Positions 1 through 12,450 of a stretch of DNA of 64,000 bases are shown here, in pieces. Origin of the DNA: Haemonchus contortus. Lineage: Eukaryota > Nematoda > Chromadorea > Rhabditida > Trichostrongylidae. The stretch is from the NCBI GenBank assembly GCA_000469685.2, contig LS997565.1, forward strand, positions 6,955,005 through 7,019,004, given 5' to 3'. Within the stretch, counting starts at the first letter, position 1. Every line of letters begins with the position of its first letter. The notes under the pieces are model-generated. The model worked only from the letters and a program-made list of their open reading frames with translations. It searched no databases and had not been told where the DNA came from. The position numbers were made by a program, and so were the translations under genes.

Positions 1-59
1 CGGCTTGAGGTCGCATTTAGTCACCGGTTCGTAAGGAAAACATCCATTCCAACCTGTGG

Positions 60-335
60 TGGATAAAAAGTTTTTTGGCGTCCATCCATTCAACATTCAT
101 TCAGAATCGTAGCAGCGTTTTGTATGAGTGCGTGGCTCATAGACCTACACATTTAAAAGCGTTGCTACGATCTTGAATTGAATACTCGTGTGACTAGCGA
201 TCAATGGCCTACGAATAAGTCAGCGCTTTGAACCTCTCAGATGAGTCTGTTACCGCTACAAAAGAGATGGAAAGTACGGCTAGCCTAGGCGGATACAGAT
301 GCACGATGCGATTCACGGACCATGTGTTGGCACTT
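60..335 (-). repeat. Degenerate tRNA-derived SINE copy
   Basis: This is a decayed member of the SINE family best preserved at 35746-36053. It shares the blocks 'cattcagaatcgtagcag', 'gagtgcgtggc', 'aagtcagcgcttt' and 'gagtctg', in minus orientation. Part of the 3' half seems duplicated or rearranged around 100-190. It lies just outside the mariner insertion. No flanking duplication is visible. Confidence 0.5.
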
Positions 336-344
336 CCAGTACAT

Positions 345-1523
345 TCATCGGGATAATATGGAAATTTGGTAAAATCGACGGGAACGAGCAAGAGAGAAGT
401 GGCAGTCGCAGCTCGAAAATAAACGACGAATTATATTAGGTTGGAAGATAAGTCCTGCGACACTTTGGACAAGTTTTTGAATTTTATATTTCTTTATTAA
501 ACGGAAACTGTAATCTACAATATAATCACCATTATTATCTATAACTTGTGCCCATCTTTCGAGTAGCTTCTCGATCCCTCTCTTCCAGAATTCCGGTGGC
601 TGCGACGAGAAAAAGTGGTCGATTTCATTTTCGAGTTGACGACGTTCATCAAATTTTTTGCCGCTTAGATGATTCTTCAGTGCTCTGAATAGGTGATAAT
701 CAGAGGGTACTAGGTCTGGTGAGTAGGCCGGATGCGGCAGTACTTCCCATCCTAGTTCCACAATTTTTTGACGAGCTTCGGTGACCACATGCGGGCGCGC
801 GTTATCGTGAAGTAGGAAGACGTTGAGTCTTTTCGGGCGTAGCTCTCGCATTACGTCGGCCACTTTTTGCACCTGGTTAGCGTAGACTGTGGCCGTCACT
901 GTAGTGCCACTGTCAAGCAGCTCCCAGTAGATCATTCCACTACAGTCCCACCAGCAGCACAATAAAACCTTCTTCTCATGGAGGTCTGCTTTAGGCTCCG
1001 TACGTGGCTTCTCTTCTCGCGCAGCCCAGTGGCGCTTACGCGTATGGTTCACGTAAAGCACCCAGCTTTCATCTCCGGTCACTATGTCTTGCAATAGGTC
1101 CTTTCGATGGGGACGAAGCAGAAGAGACTCAGCCACGTGCTTCCTGTTCGTCTTGTCAGACAGGCGTAGTTCATGAGGAACCCATCGTGAGAACATTGAC
1201 CTGTAGCCAAGCTCGTGAAGATGCTCAATAACTGTCGTATGAGTGCATCCTTTTGTTGTCGCCAATTCACGGCTGGTCGCATTAGGCTGCATCTGAAGGG
1301 CGCTGAGTAAACGCTCATCATTCCACTCCGATGGGCGACCACTACGTTGTCTGTCCTCGAACAAAATTTCTCCGGCAGCAAAGCGCTTGTACCATCGGGA
1401 CACCGTCGAATAGTGAACAACGTCCTTCTTGAAGGCAGCGCTGATGTTAGCTGCAGCGGTTCTCGCAGAGTGTCCCTGCAGGAATTCGTAGTAGACAATT
1501 GGACGGATGATAGCTTGATCCAT
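345..1523 (-). CDS. Mariner transposase, open frame running past the element end
   Basis: This enzyme excises and reinserts the element at TA sites. The 392-residue frame begins MDQAIIRP and has an N-terminal double helix-turn-helix region (about residues 1-110), the mariner signature WVPHEL near residue 115, and a catalytic triad. The triad is the aspartate of TGDESW, the aspartate of HDNARPH, and the last aspartate of YSPDLVPSD. The last two are separated by exactly 34 residues, so the family is DD34D. There are no internal stops or frameshifts in the catalytic core. About 363 residues lie inside the element. The frame then reads through the terminal repeat and about 28 residues of flanking DNA to a chance stop. 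Two consecutive TAA triplets lie in another frame near 496-503, so a small indel near the 3' end may have removed the natural stop. Activity is plausible but unproven. Confidence 0.94.
   Translation of the reverse strand: MDQAIIRPIVYYEFLQGHSARTAAANISAAFKKDVVHYSTVSRWYKRFAAGEILFEDRQRSGRPSEWNDERLLSALQMQPNATSRELATTKGCTHTTVIEHLHELGYRSMFSRWVPHELRLSDKTNRKHVAESLLLRPHRKDLLQDIVTGDESWVLYVNHTRKRHWAAREEKPRTEPKADLHEKKVLLCCWWDCSGMIYWELLDSGTTVTATVYANQVQKVADVMRELRPKRLNVFLLHDNARPHVVTEARQKIVELGWEVLPHPAYSPDLVPSDYHLFRALKNHLSGKKFDERRQLENEIDHFFSSQPPEFWKRGIEKLLERWAQVIDNNGDYIVDYSFRLIKKYKIQKLVQSVAGLIFQPNIIRRLFSSCDCHFSLARSRRFYQISILSR
436..467 (+). repeat. Mariner terminal inverted repeat, left
   Basis: This 32-bp end starts TTAGGTTGGAAGATAAGTCC and is an exact reverse complement of 1660-1691. 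A TA dinucleotide precedes it at 434-435. Confidence 0.97.
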
Positions 1524-1659
1524 TATGGAATGTAATGGCTCAAGATTCTTCGCAAAGCCCTTTTGTGTCCATTTTCGAAATCCTACAGGAACACTCTACA
1601 GTAATCGCGCGGGAAAACATTTGGAAAGGGCTTTGGTTTTTTTTTTGGAGGAACATGTT

Positions 1660-1691
1660 CAAAGTGTCGCAGGACTTATCTTCCAACCTAA
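1660..1691 (-). repeat. Mariner terminal inverted repeat, right
   Basis: This is the exact inverted partner of 436-467, ending ...TCCAACCTAA and followed by TA at 1692-1693. It is the transposase-proximal (5') end of the element. Confidence 0.97.
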
Positions 1692-1693
1692 TA

Positions 1694-3362
1694 CATATTG
1701 TCACTTGACTGGTCCGGAAGCCCCTTCTATGGCATTCTTGACCACCTGAAGTAACTACGAATCATCAACTTTGTCGGCATGCCGGTTATTCGTTGCTTCC
1801 TCCCTACCAGACCGGATACAGCAAGATTTCCTTCCCCGAGGAAAACTTCTCGGTCGATCGGTGTTCGAAGATGACAGAGCCGACAGAGCATTGTCCAGAA
1901 GCTGTTTCAGATGTCACTTTCGCTTCTTTCTTTCGTCTTTCATTCAGATGGAAAAATCGCCTTCAGTTGTGACCCCTTCCCCCTCTTGGTCCCACGATTT
2001 CGATCTCTACAGAATATTAGAGAAAGGCGCCTTTTTAATTCTGCATTATTTATTTCAATTCAAGCATTTACAACGCAGAGTTTGTTGTAAGCGCCGAAAG
2101 GTTATGGTCAGACGTGGCCTCACATTGAAATTATTGAAAACCAACGTTACCCAGCCCATGAAAGAGACGGGGACATATCCGTTGATAGCGATGCTACCGT
2201 ATAATCTGCTCGATGACTGAGAAATATCCGCCTCTGTCATCACCGAAACAGCTCCGCACCATTACTGTTGAGTTGACCAATTGAAAGGGCGTGTTGCCTT
2301 TGTTTATCTGATCCCATGTGTTTACGAATTTAGCCCTGTCCTGCACTGAATTCAGAAAAGCTTTGTTTTCGGGCATCAACTGATATCAAGCTTTGTCTTC
2401 GCTACTGGCACTCTCTAGGAAATTCGTAAATACGCCTATGCCTCCAGTAAGATTTTGAACGAGAAAACAGGACTGCTGAATCTGAAGGGACTTTGTGAAG
2501 CCTTCTGACTGAACATCTTGTCCGAGGGCTTGCAGTGGAGATGTTTCCTCGTCTGTAGCCTAGAGATGGACAGCTCAGTAAGAGGAGAATGAGCGTTGAG
2601 TTCTAGCTGTGGACTGGCACGCTCTAGAAGAAGTCACCGAACCGCATCCATGCTCAACGATGCGCGAGCTATTAGTCATCTTTGATTCGGCTAGAAATCG
2701 GTCCTCACTGTCACTGACTTGCATTTTATTGGAAAAGATGAGCCGAGATGGAGAATGTGTGCCAAACTAGCTCGGCGACCAGCGATCAAGGGTGGAACGA
2801 GGAGATTGAGCTGAGATTTTCACCCATTCGGCTACAATTTTCTCGATTGATGCATGCTTTCTCTGAGTAAGGAGGATCGTTCAGAACATTCTTCCATTGG
2901 ACTTCCATTTTTTTTAACTGCCAGCCAGAAGAATTCCTCAAGCTGGTGCCCATTCAATGTACCGTCAATCGTTATCGGGTTTATCTTTATTTTTTATCAT
3001 TCTTGGCAGGTGGTAGATTCAAAAAAGCGGTCACCACTAAAGCAAAATACCTCAAAGTAATTACCCAACACGTTCCGAAACTGAAGCAAAGACTGGATTG
3101 AAGCTGTTACTTATAAAAAAAACTTCGATGTATATAGGTAGCGATATGACTGATAAACAGAGTAAACAGGCAGAGCCGCTAGTACAAAAGGGAGTAGGTG
3201 GGAATCACTTGATGCTTCAAGAAGTCACCTCCCAGATGGGAATTAATTCTTTATGATAGACATTGACGCCCACATTTCGTTTTATAGTGGGCAATGAAGT
3301 TTTTGGGGAAAGTGACGCAACAATCACGGATCGGAATACTTTTCACATAAAATGTAGTGCTA
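1694..3362. other. Intergenic DNA, no gene recognised
   Basis: Both strands have only short frames (up to about 150 codons at 1771-2220) with no family motif and no convincing splice framework. Nothing repetitive was recognised by eye. Confidence 0.5.
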
Positions 3363-3630
3363 AAGTTTTCAGTGTTGATCAATCCCGTTTGTGAGACGAG
3401 CCCACGCCCCCATTAAGGATTGTGGTGGGGTCATAAATGCGTGTGTGGTCTATACAATGATTTGCAATGACCAGTCGATGTACAAGCCCCTGTTTTCATT
3501 CTCCCGGACAAGCCAGGTACCAATTACCCCACACCGTATGGGAAACCTAGGTTGTCAGGTCGAATATCGATCCGGGATTCCAAATCCTGAACTATAACGC
3601 AATAGTGCGCCCTTTGCCGCTACACTATTC
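3363..3630 (-). repeat. tRNA-derived SINE copy
   Basis: This copy shows, in minus orientation, the family's tail side ('aaagttttcagtgttgatc'), the blocks 'ggtctatacaatgattt', 'gatgtacaag' and 'ctcccggacaagccaggtac', and the B-box side 'cgatccgggattc'. It is diverged and probably old. Confidence 0.75.
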
Positions 3631-6600
3631 CTTCACGATAAAAATGAAACCTTGCGCAGGGAAGAAACGAATACCAACTAGTAATAGTTAGTAAATGAAA
3701 ACGAAAATTCAAAACGGTGATTCGCATCCGAATGCCTTTACAAGTGTGTCGTAACATTCACACATTTCTTGACATTTTTTTTCTACATTTTCCCAGGTTA
3801 AAAAGTATACCAGCAGCGGTAAGAGAAATCGAGCATGGACTTTAACTCTCTGTGACTGCAAAATTCAAATGTGAAAGTTCAGCGAAAAGGCTAACATGGG
3901 AATATTGAAGGAACAATTCAGAAATAAATTTAGCTTTTCCCAAGACACCTGTGAAAATGATATTTCAGATTAGTTGTGAACCCTATAAGATCAGAGTATT
4001 CACTAGAAGAATAGTTAGACCCTTTTCTTTAATGTAGAACCGACTGAATATGATGGTAATAGCTAACCCTTCAACCCATACATCGGAGAAGGTAGGAGGT
4101 GTGTCAGAAAGTCCGGCTTTCGATTTAGCTAATGTGCTTTTGAGAGCATGCCAACTACCGTATAGCGAGGATCTATAGGTGTACTGTACGATGAGACGCG
4201 AGTCGTTCATACACATTTCGAAATAATCAAAAAAAAGTGGGTTCAATCAGCCGCACCGAAAGCAACAACCCACCACCCAGCAACGCCTCCAAAAAACGAA
4301 CCTAATGACCGGACCGTCCTCCAGAAATTATTGCTTCTTTATTTGATATGAAGGAGCCAAATGGACGGTTATCAAAAGGGGGTGGGGGCTGGTTTTCGGT
4401 CATAGCGCAGTTCAATTCGCAATTCAATTCGCAATTGTGAAACCCGCGAGCAGATTCCGCGACGACTTCCTGAGCCGAGAAGGCAACAGTACGTAGCGGC
4501 TACAGAGGAGAACAATTCGAATCAAAACATACCACGTCAGCAACGAAACGGTTTGTGAAATGTACAAAGGAAGAGTCTCAATTCACAGTAGACTCTGTTT
4601 ACTCAGGCGAATACACAATGAAGTATTTATTTTTGAAGGGAACTGCCGTTAATCGCCCAAACCGACATAAGAACCTATTTGATCAGTTTGCAAATCTATT
4701 TCAGGCCGGAAGCCGAGGCAGGATTGAATTAGAAACTGCAAGCTTCAAATACAGTCTTTACTATGAAGGCTTTACGCTGCAAATGAGCCCGCACAGTGCT
4801 AGTCGAAGGGAAGGGCAATCTTGTAAATAGGAGCAGACACCGACCATAGGTAGGCTTAGAGGATTCTAGAATACCGAAAGTTGGGCAGCCCCGCCCACAT
4901 TTACGATCAGCCCGCCCCTTGGATAACTATCCGGGGCCCGCCTGAAGCTTCAAACCAAAGAAGCTACCGCCTACCATAAGCGTTGGGAGGAAACACAGAC
5001 AGCCTTTTCAAGAGGTATTCATCGGCATTTACCTCTGACATTTAGACTGAACTGGGGACACTACGATGTATTACATCAAACGGTCGTCTAGCAACCAAGA
5101 GCGGCGTCTTATAATAATGAATATTCTGAGCAACCTAGTGGTTTTTAAGCTATCCCGACTCATTCAATTAAATACTAATTGAGTTCTCACAGTCTGCAAT
5201 GCGCCTTTGTGTGTCCAATACATTTCTGGACATTTCTCTTGTACCTATTGAGAATACTCGCTAATTACGGATCCCATTGAAGTCTAAAGGAAAAAGAAAA
5301 ACGTTGAATAGATACAAAATCTGAGAATTCAGCCGTTTCCAATTTGTAGGCTTAGAAAAAGATTTGTCTGGATTAATAAAAGCTTTACAATACTCACATT
5401 CACCGAGCGCCAGTCGATTTTTCTGAATTGATGACGCAAATAGAACGTAACGAGGTGCTTAGATGGCGATCCCTTTAGGAGGCAGAAACCACGGGCTTGT
5501 CACAGTCGCTCAGGGACCAAACGACTAAAAATCAGCCGATAGTAAATGATAATGGGCGATAAACAGCAATAAATGAAGCGAGCCATCTTATTTTATGACT
5601 TTTACACGACCAGACCTCTTCCACATCTTACTGCCTTTCTCGTTCTCTTTATGAATAGGCGGTTCGCGAGAATTTCCCAGATGAGACTCATGATATCAAT
5701 GATCTCTCTTCGAGAAGCGCCTATGGGAGCTCTATCTTTGTGGGGCCTCCGATAAAGGGACAATCAAAAATCACTTTTCGACTTCAGAGAATGATTCTAA
5801 GTAAGGTACTCGATCGTGTGGTTTGTGGGAGGCGACTGACTTCCGCCAGTTTTAGGAATTGGGTAACACAGGGCCCAGTGGCCCCGAGTTAGTAAACACT
5901 ATCTCATTCGCTACGGCGCTTTGAGGTATTCCTATCGATAAGTGGGGAAGTGGCGAGGAATGGAACATTTGAGACGCTTTACGATTTTTTTTCCGAATCA
6001 TGCAAAAATTCAATTACTCACGCAATTCATGCAATGATGGGAACCCATGGGAGACCCGAGACGTGCAAGACACTAAAAAGGAGCCATGGACTTGAACACT
6101 GGGCCCCAACTTTGACCCGGCCATTTGTTAGTATGTCATTTAAATATCAGTAACAAACAGTCTCAGTCTGAAGGATAAAGTAAAGATGAATCCACTAGTA
6201 AACTTCAAAAAATTTCGTAAAGATAGGCCATGCATTCGATTTTCATCTAGAATTGTAGAGTATCTGAACGAGCGCTTACGGTCTTACACAAGCAGTTTAC
6301 TGAAACAGGAACAGCTCCTGATACCAGAACGATGCCTACGAATCAGATTCCGTGACGTTACTACCTAAGTGATTCGACGGAAATGATGTTGATGTTACAT
6401 ATGTTTTGAATAACTTCGTGATAAAATTCAGCAATAATTCTGCAGATAGCGTGCTCATAAATTCCGAAGTAACAACTTACTCATTGCCTCTTATGCCGAG
6501 TAAATAAACAAATTAGCTAACTATATGAGAAATAGAGGTCTTCTTCAAGAGCTTCTAGAAGGATGATCTCTGATTCGACTACACATTAGTGAGGATACTG

Positions 6601-9164
6601 TATTGAGTTAGTACAGAAATGTTTTTCTAAAAAATCAACACCGCTTCACAGCTGGGAAAACCTAAATAGAACGCCAGTTGCTATCATAATAGTTCATCGA
6701 TAGTCAATTGATCGGAGCCTTGATCAGATCGGTTGGATCGATCATGAGCACTGCCCAAAACCAACGGCAACTTCCTTCCAATAAGTTAAAGTCAGATTTT
6801 AGTCATAAAAGAAGGACTACAAAAGAAAATCGAAGCCCAGATTGCGGATTTCGCAAGTTTTCCAGAAATGTTGTGGTGGAACATGCTAAGATGACATTAG
6901 TCAAAGCTCTCAGATCCTTTTTTCTTTAGTCTGACGTATGGATTCAAGCTATCACAGTAATGAAGACAAAGAGAGGGTGGAATCTGAAATGAGAGGGGAC
7001 ATAGGATGGGGCAGAGGAGGAATAAATGAGAGCTGAGAAGCTCTATCATGTCTAACACTGAAATGCCTTCAGAGCTCACTAAACTTCGTAGGCAAGCGCC
7101 CTTAACGGTCAGCATTGATGCATAAATAGCACTTATTTTTTTATATGTGCTGTATCGCAAACGCATGGTCCAGGTTCGCATCCCAGATCGATACTCGCCC
7201 AGACTAATCTTCACCCTATGATGAAAGTATCACATGTACTTTTTAAGATCCATGTTTTTGCACTAGCCTACAAAAGCCACCCTAATTGGGAAAAAAGGTG
7301 GGGGTTGTCTTTATATCCATGTAAAACTCACAGTAATCTGCAGATCCTGGGAATGGATGACATGATCATGAGTGGACGAAGTTCTTGCTGGGTCGGGATA
7401 TCGGAATCATGGGTCAGGTAGCACCCAGGCATACAGTCATTTCACCTCTGCTCAGTGGAACGGTATTTTAAACCCTAAGTCACTTCAGTTCAAGTGACAA
7501 ATATTTACTTGTGACGCTTTCTAACAAACAAATGGCAAGAACTACAAGATAATCAGTGTTGACCTAAATAATAAAGCGCTCAAATATGCTCAACCCGAGC
7601 TAGAAAAATAAAAAAGAAACTTCGCAGTACCAAATCGAGCCCTGTCACCTCCAATATCAACCGACCTGACTGACAACTTGGCCCTACCAATAGTTCAGGT
7701 AAATTAAATGTTATAGATTCATCATGAAAAAGTAACAGCCGAAAACTATGGCAGCATCTATCACAATACGATAGGTGCTTTGGAGTATTCCAGCTGTTCA
7801 AACTATAAAAGCCTACTGATCCAAAATAATATTGATAAGATGAGCAGGTTAGTCGGCCAATGGCACTCGATGAGGTGTTTTTGCCCTTCAAACAAATGGA
7901 TCTTGACGATCGTTACAAATCGGCTGGTCTCAAAAAAATTACCCGCCTTGCCCAGAGGGAGATTTGATCCTATCACAGTTGTATTAAGGTGTTTGGAAAG
8001 TATCTGCTGAATACCCAAAGAAAAAAGTCCGGATCTTCCCTTGAAAGCTCCGAAAGTTTCCATAAGAATCTGATACAAGGACTTGAATGCGCATAATATA
8101 TCCGGAGATATCATGGTATCGCAGTCAATCGGTCAAACCGAAGCTCATCTTCAAAGTTTCTTTCTCGCGCCTTAAGTTTTGAAAAAAAGAGTGCACAGAA
8201 GCGCTTGGAGGGATTTCCAAGGCCAGATGCCTGATATAAGTTCTGATGGATTTCAGCAGCAGATGAGTTAGATTTCAATTTGTAAAGAAGTACGTGTTGG
8301 GTATGGGGAGGTAGTTTGGTCATCGCAGGGATAAACAAGCCAAGCAGAACGAGCCTGATACCAAACACATGTCTCACACTCAAATAAGTTGGAAGTGTCT
8401 TAATATAGCATCTTCTTGGAAAATTTAAGAACATTGAAGGATAAACTTGGACTATCGCCAAATATTCCGCAAATTTTTTTCGAACAACCTGATAAATGTG
8501 ATAAAACACCTTCAAACATGAACTAATTCTGTCCCTTACCCTCACTAATAACTAATCAGTAGTAAAAAATCAACCCTACTAATCAGTAATAAGTCGTAGG
8601 TATGCTCAAGAGGAACTCTGGAGCTCAGCTGTTCTTTGGACATATGGGAGCCCTTTGACGCAAACGATGGCGATATCTGAAGTGGGCACTCGAAATCTGG
8701 AAGCTCTCTTCCATTTTGCACATTCTTGCCTACTTTACAAAAAACTCACTTCAGCAAATGGTTCTTACGATCAGCACAAGGTGGATGTAATCAGTAAATA
8801 TTGATAGTTTTCACAATGATAGTTCTTGCTTTAGGCTTCATAAGGACCAAAGGCAACTGTCACATGGACAATATCTAGATTATGACATCAAAAACTCCAA
8901 ATACTCATCTTCTCATATTCTATTTCTTCCATTTTACTTGAGTAGCGAATTCTCTTTACCAGGAATTCGAACCAGGTCCGCAGTAAACTTCAATTTCAGC
9001 AGAGTGATGAAAGTTTTCGGAAGAAAAAGACGTGAAGGACATAGGTTAGGTTTTCCTGAACTCACAGAGTTGCAGAAGAAGATGTCAGCCTACAAAACTA
9101 TAAAAAACGAAGTTTTTCAGCTTCAAATAATCCCATTCCAGGATGCGCCGGAGCACTTGACTTC
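3631..9164. other. Gene-poor intergenic DNA
   Basis: No open frame here carries a recognisable domain. A short SINE-like patch occurs near 7150-7205. The rest looks like old unique intergenic sequence. I see no RNA gene. Confidence 0.45.
7150..7205 (+). repeat. SINE head fragment (possible)
   Basis: The patch 'acgcatggtccaggttcgca' followed by 'atcccagatcgatac' resembles the B-box region of the SINE at 35746-36053 in plus orientation. It is short and diverged, so the call is tentative. Confidence 0.35.
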
Positions 9165-9405
9165 CATTCAGAAGCGTAATAGTCTCTGAATGCGTATGTG
9201 GCCTATACTATGGCTCAAGAAGACCAACCAATGTTCACGTCAGGGTTTTGATTCTCCTAGGCGATCACGGTACAACTTTGACGACATAGAGGGAATTGAA
9301 GGCCTGGTCGGCCCGGACGATAGTCGATCCGGAATTCGATCCTCAGTTCATGCGTGTGTTATAGTACGCCACATGCCACTACGCCACATCGCTTCACAGC
9401 AGCAA
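9165..9405 (-). repeat. tRNA-derived SINE copy, diverged
   Basis: Blocks 'gcgtatgtggcctatac', 'cgatccggaattcgatcc' and 'tgccactacgccacatc' match the family in minus orientation. The last block corresponds to the A-box side of the head. Confidence 0.7.
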
Positions 9406-10287
9406 TAGTTTTCGATGAAAGCTCTATTTGTAAGTACTGTTGAAACAAAAGATCAATCAAGAAAAGCAACAAGAAAGGAGAAGAGGCTAGAGAGACATGA
9501 TGAAAAATGAGCAGAAGGCAGGCGCTCTTTTTCAATATCCTCTCTGTGTGGCTGATTCTCTCTTCAAGCTACTGCCCTATTGAACAGAGGCGTATCCATC
9601 CTGGAACTTCTCGGCAGAAATAAATCAGAAAGACCACTCATTTTCGCCATGGAAATGGGATCCCACAAGTGAACTCTATCTCATCTCGACTTTTTGCATT
9701 TGGTCATTGATTTACTTATCTCAATGCTCCTCCTCTCCCATGCTTCATGCCAAAATCGCCATTACCTCGGCTCGGGATCTTTTTTTCCCGAATGGGAGTT
9801 GATTCAGCCACAGTCCCATCAGTCAATGCGCTCTAGCCGTTGTGCAATAGATGCGGAACACAATGGAGTGCCACCTCTAAACTCAATTCTCACCAGCCCC
9901 TTCAGCCCTTTATATAAAAACGGCCATTTCACACCGTTACTTCGCACGATTCAATGTTGATTCAGCCGGCGCTCCATCCTGCGGGTGTTAAAAAACAGAA
10001 CACAATGAGGTGCCTGTCCCAATCCGATTTTCATCAGTGAAGAGTTGAATCACGAAAGAAACTAAAGGGAAGTGAAACAAAACCAAGAAGGCACAATTCG
10101 AGTTGGAGTTAAAGTCACAAGCGAAGCTGTGACAACCATCGCTCATGCACATAACTCGTCCGAAATTAGGCAGGACAGGTGTAATAGCGTACTGATGGGG
10201 AAAAGCAGGCAATAAAACTAGAGCTCACTAAAACATCAGTAGAAGATAATGGAGTAAGAGACAGAGGTATGACACAGATTTTTGAAA
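9406..10287. other. Intergenic DNA, nothing recognised
   Basis: There is no coding motif, RNA gene or clear repeat in this stretch. Confidence 0.45.
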
Positions 10288-10309
10288 TTAAAGGCACAGT
10301 TCGCGATAA
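10288..10309 (+). repeat. Lone end of the 'AAAGGCAC' transposon family
   Basis: The sequence ttaaaggcacagttcgcgat differs by one base from the terminal repeats of the paired elements at 44.9-46.7 kb. No matching opposite end was found nearby, so this is a truncated or unrecognised relative. Confidence 0.65.
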
Positions 10310-11009
10310 AAACGGTTTCTGAGATTCCCCTATAGTATGAATTCGAGGCTCCCCCTTATACCATACCTGTCGTTATAAGGGCAAAAAGCATTCTGGATTG
10401 GGCATAACAAGGGACCACAGGTTGTATCAGGTGAACGCCACACCCCCTAGTGGACGAGTTTTAACGGCTTTGTTGAGGTTGCACCACTCACAACGAAACC
10501 AATGTAGCAAGTTCAAACAACTTGTCACGACCCATAGCGACAGTGAAAGGCAATTCTGGACAGTTATGGTTTGATGTAGTCAGCTCTTTGCTCGATAGGA
10601 ACGAGTTAAATCTCGTCCAGAGACCCCTTACATGCCATTCCTGTCGCGGTGATCTCGTTCAGCCTCCAGTTCCACTAATTCCAAAAGCTTGAAGTAGGCG
10701 GATTTTCTTGCTCTCCTCACCACCGATAAACTCCTCTACATCAACACTTCCGCTTTTCAACCCGCTAAAAAAGGTACCTCGAAATTATCGTGAAGTGTGT
10801 CTTTCCTCTCCTCCATTCCTCTCCAAACCCCCATACATACATGAAATTAGATTGACAATTAAGTAATGTGTATATTCTAGTGAAATTGATTTTTTTACAA
10901 GAGGAAACCGACCATATATCGACCGTAAAATACCCAGATACCCGCTCTGTAAAGACAAATCAATTTGAAGAACAGATAGTTGCCCTTTGATATTAACGTT
11001 TAAAGTAAT
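10310..11009. other. Possible body of the element starting at 10288
   Basis: The sequence following the lone transposon end is not obviously like the copies at 44.9-46.7 kb and has no coding motif. It may be internal sequence of a diverged element or plain intergenic DNA. Confidence 0.3.
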
Positions 11010-11290
11010 GGGTAAAGGATAAAGTTTTCTTGCATTAATCAATGCCTCTGAGGGATGCGCCCTTCACCCGACGTCCATTCAGAATTGTAGTAGCGTATTG
11101 AATGGGTATGTGACCTGCGGCCAATGACTTACGGTGGCCAGCTGTCGATGAGAAGTCAGTGCATTTATCCTCCCGCACGAGTCTGGTACCAATTAACCGA
11201 CCCCGAAAGGATGGAAGGCCTAATCGGCCTGGGCGGATATCTAGGATTTGAACCCCTGACCACGTGTTTGTGGTGGTAAGCCTTTTGCCA
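11010..11290 (-). repeat. tRNA-derived SINE copy, near full length
   Basis: It begins with the tail motif aaaggataaag, then 'ttaatcaatgcctctgag', 'cattcagaattgtagtagcg', 'gtctggtaccaattaaccga', and ends in the B-box side 'ggatttgaacccctgacca' and the head. The order is that of the minus orientation of the 35746 copy. Confidence 0.85.
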
Positions 11291-12259
11291 CAACATCATC
11301 TTCACCCTTCTACCTCTTTCAAAGTCCCTAGAACATACGCAGTTTTTCAATTGTCAAGCTAAAACTATTACAACTCTTGACCTAACTAACTCTATGATTA
11401 ACTGATAACTAGTTAAAAACCGGTCACTATAGCTACTTCACCTAACCACATAACCCACAATCTCAACAGCTCAACCGCCTTTTTGAAACGCTACCATATG
11501 CCACAATTATCAGCTGTAACTGCCGTAATTCGCTCGACAATAAACATGATTGGGTACATATGTTCACTCTAAATTCACCACATTTTGGAGCCCATCTTTA
11601 TACAGGACAGCTGCACCTTAAGAGGCTCTGGAAATGGCCACAAACAGATGTGTTTACAAGTAGAAGCATAGAACATTTAAAGATTCAAGATCCAGGGGCT
11701 CCCTACGAGAATTTGGCCTGCTTTGCTACAATCCGCCCAAGCGGAAAAGATGCGCAACGTTGGCATTGCTCTTCTGTGATCAGTGATCAACCCATTACGT
11801 TTAATCACAGATATTACAATCATTTTCAGTGACTCATCTCCTATGACGAAAGAGTACAACCTTTTGGTGGAGAGAACTCGAGACCTAAGCTGAATAATAA
11901 CAGTCCCCTAAAGAAAAAAGCAGAAAAGAAGTTCCCACTCCTGCCAGACATTACCAAGGGTTAGGCGAAAGGAATGACGACTGAATTTCGAAGAAGGAAT
12001 TCAAAGCGAACGGGGAGGGAGCATAGCTAATGTATCCTGGAGATAATGAAGTCACGCCCCATAGTAAACCTGGTTTACTGCACCATGGCTCTGAGGTCTA
12101 GTTGATCCAATTCGGTGTTCACTTGGTGGAAAGGGCGAAAAAGTTCAGAGAAAGAAAAACATATCATCAGAAAAGGAGAATAACATGTTCCTTTCCCCTT
12201 CTGATGATGTGTTTTCCTTTTTGGGCTTTTTCTCTCCTTTTCACCAGGGAAGTTCTGGT
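11291..12259. other. Intergenic DNA, nothing recognised
   Basis: Only short unrelated frames are present, none with a family motif. Confidence 0.4.
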
Positions 12260-12450
12260 ATGGTGGGAAAGTCGTGATCCGGAGATGAAGACACCCTCAA
12301 GCCAGCCAGGCCTTTGACCTCTCCAAAGTCGGCTAATTAGTTCCAGGCCAATCTGGGAGGACAAAAGTTTTGACTTGCACATTGATTGATCACCACAAGT
12401 TACTGCATGGACCACATTAGCATTCAAGACGACACGATCGATGCCGGATG
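12260..12450 (+). repeat. Degenerate SINE copy
   Basis: Order and spacing of 'gtgatccggag', 'gccaggcctttgacc', 'ggctaattagttccaggc', 'ctgggaggacaaaag' and 'tgcatggacca' follow the plus orientation of the SINE consensus, with heavy divergence. Confidence 0.6.

Larger units (their letters stand above)
436..1691 (-). mobile_element. Full-length mariner transposon (cecropia/Hsmar1-like, DD34D)
   Basis: The 1,256-bp element is bounded by 32-bp terminal inverted repeats (436-467 and 1660-1691) that are identical to each other and begin TTAGGTTGGAAG. It is flanked by TA on both sides (434-435 and 1692-1693), the usual Tc1/mariner target duplication. It carries one long transposase frame on the minus strand. 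The perfect ends and open frame point to a recent insertion. The size and terminal TTAGGTTG resemble cecropia-group mariners such as the hookworm element called bandit (family knowledge, not checked here). Confidence 0.97.

Noticed and set aside
1082..1498. Minus-strand 138-codon frame within the mariner
   Set aside because: It is a shadow of the transposase in another frame.
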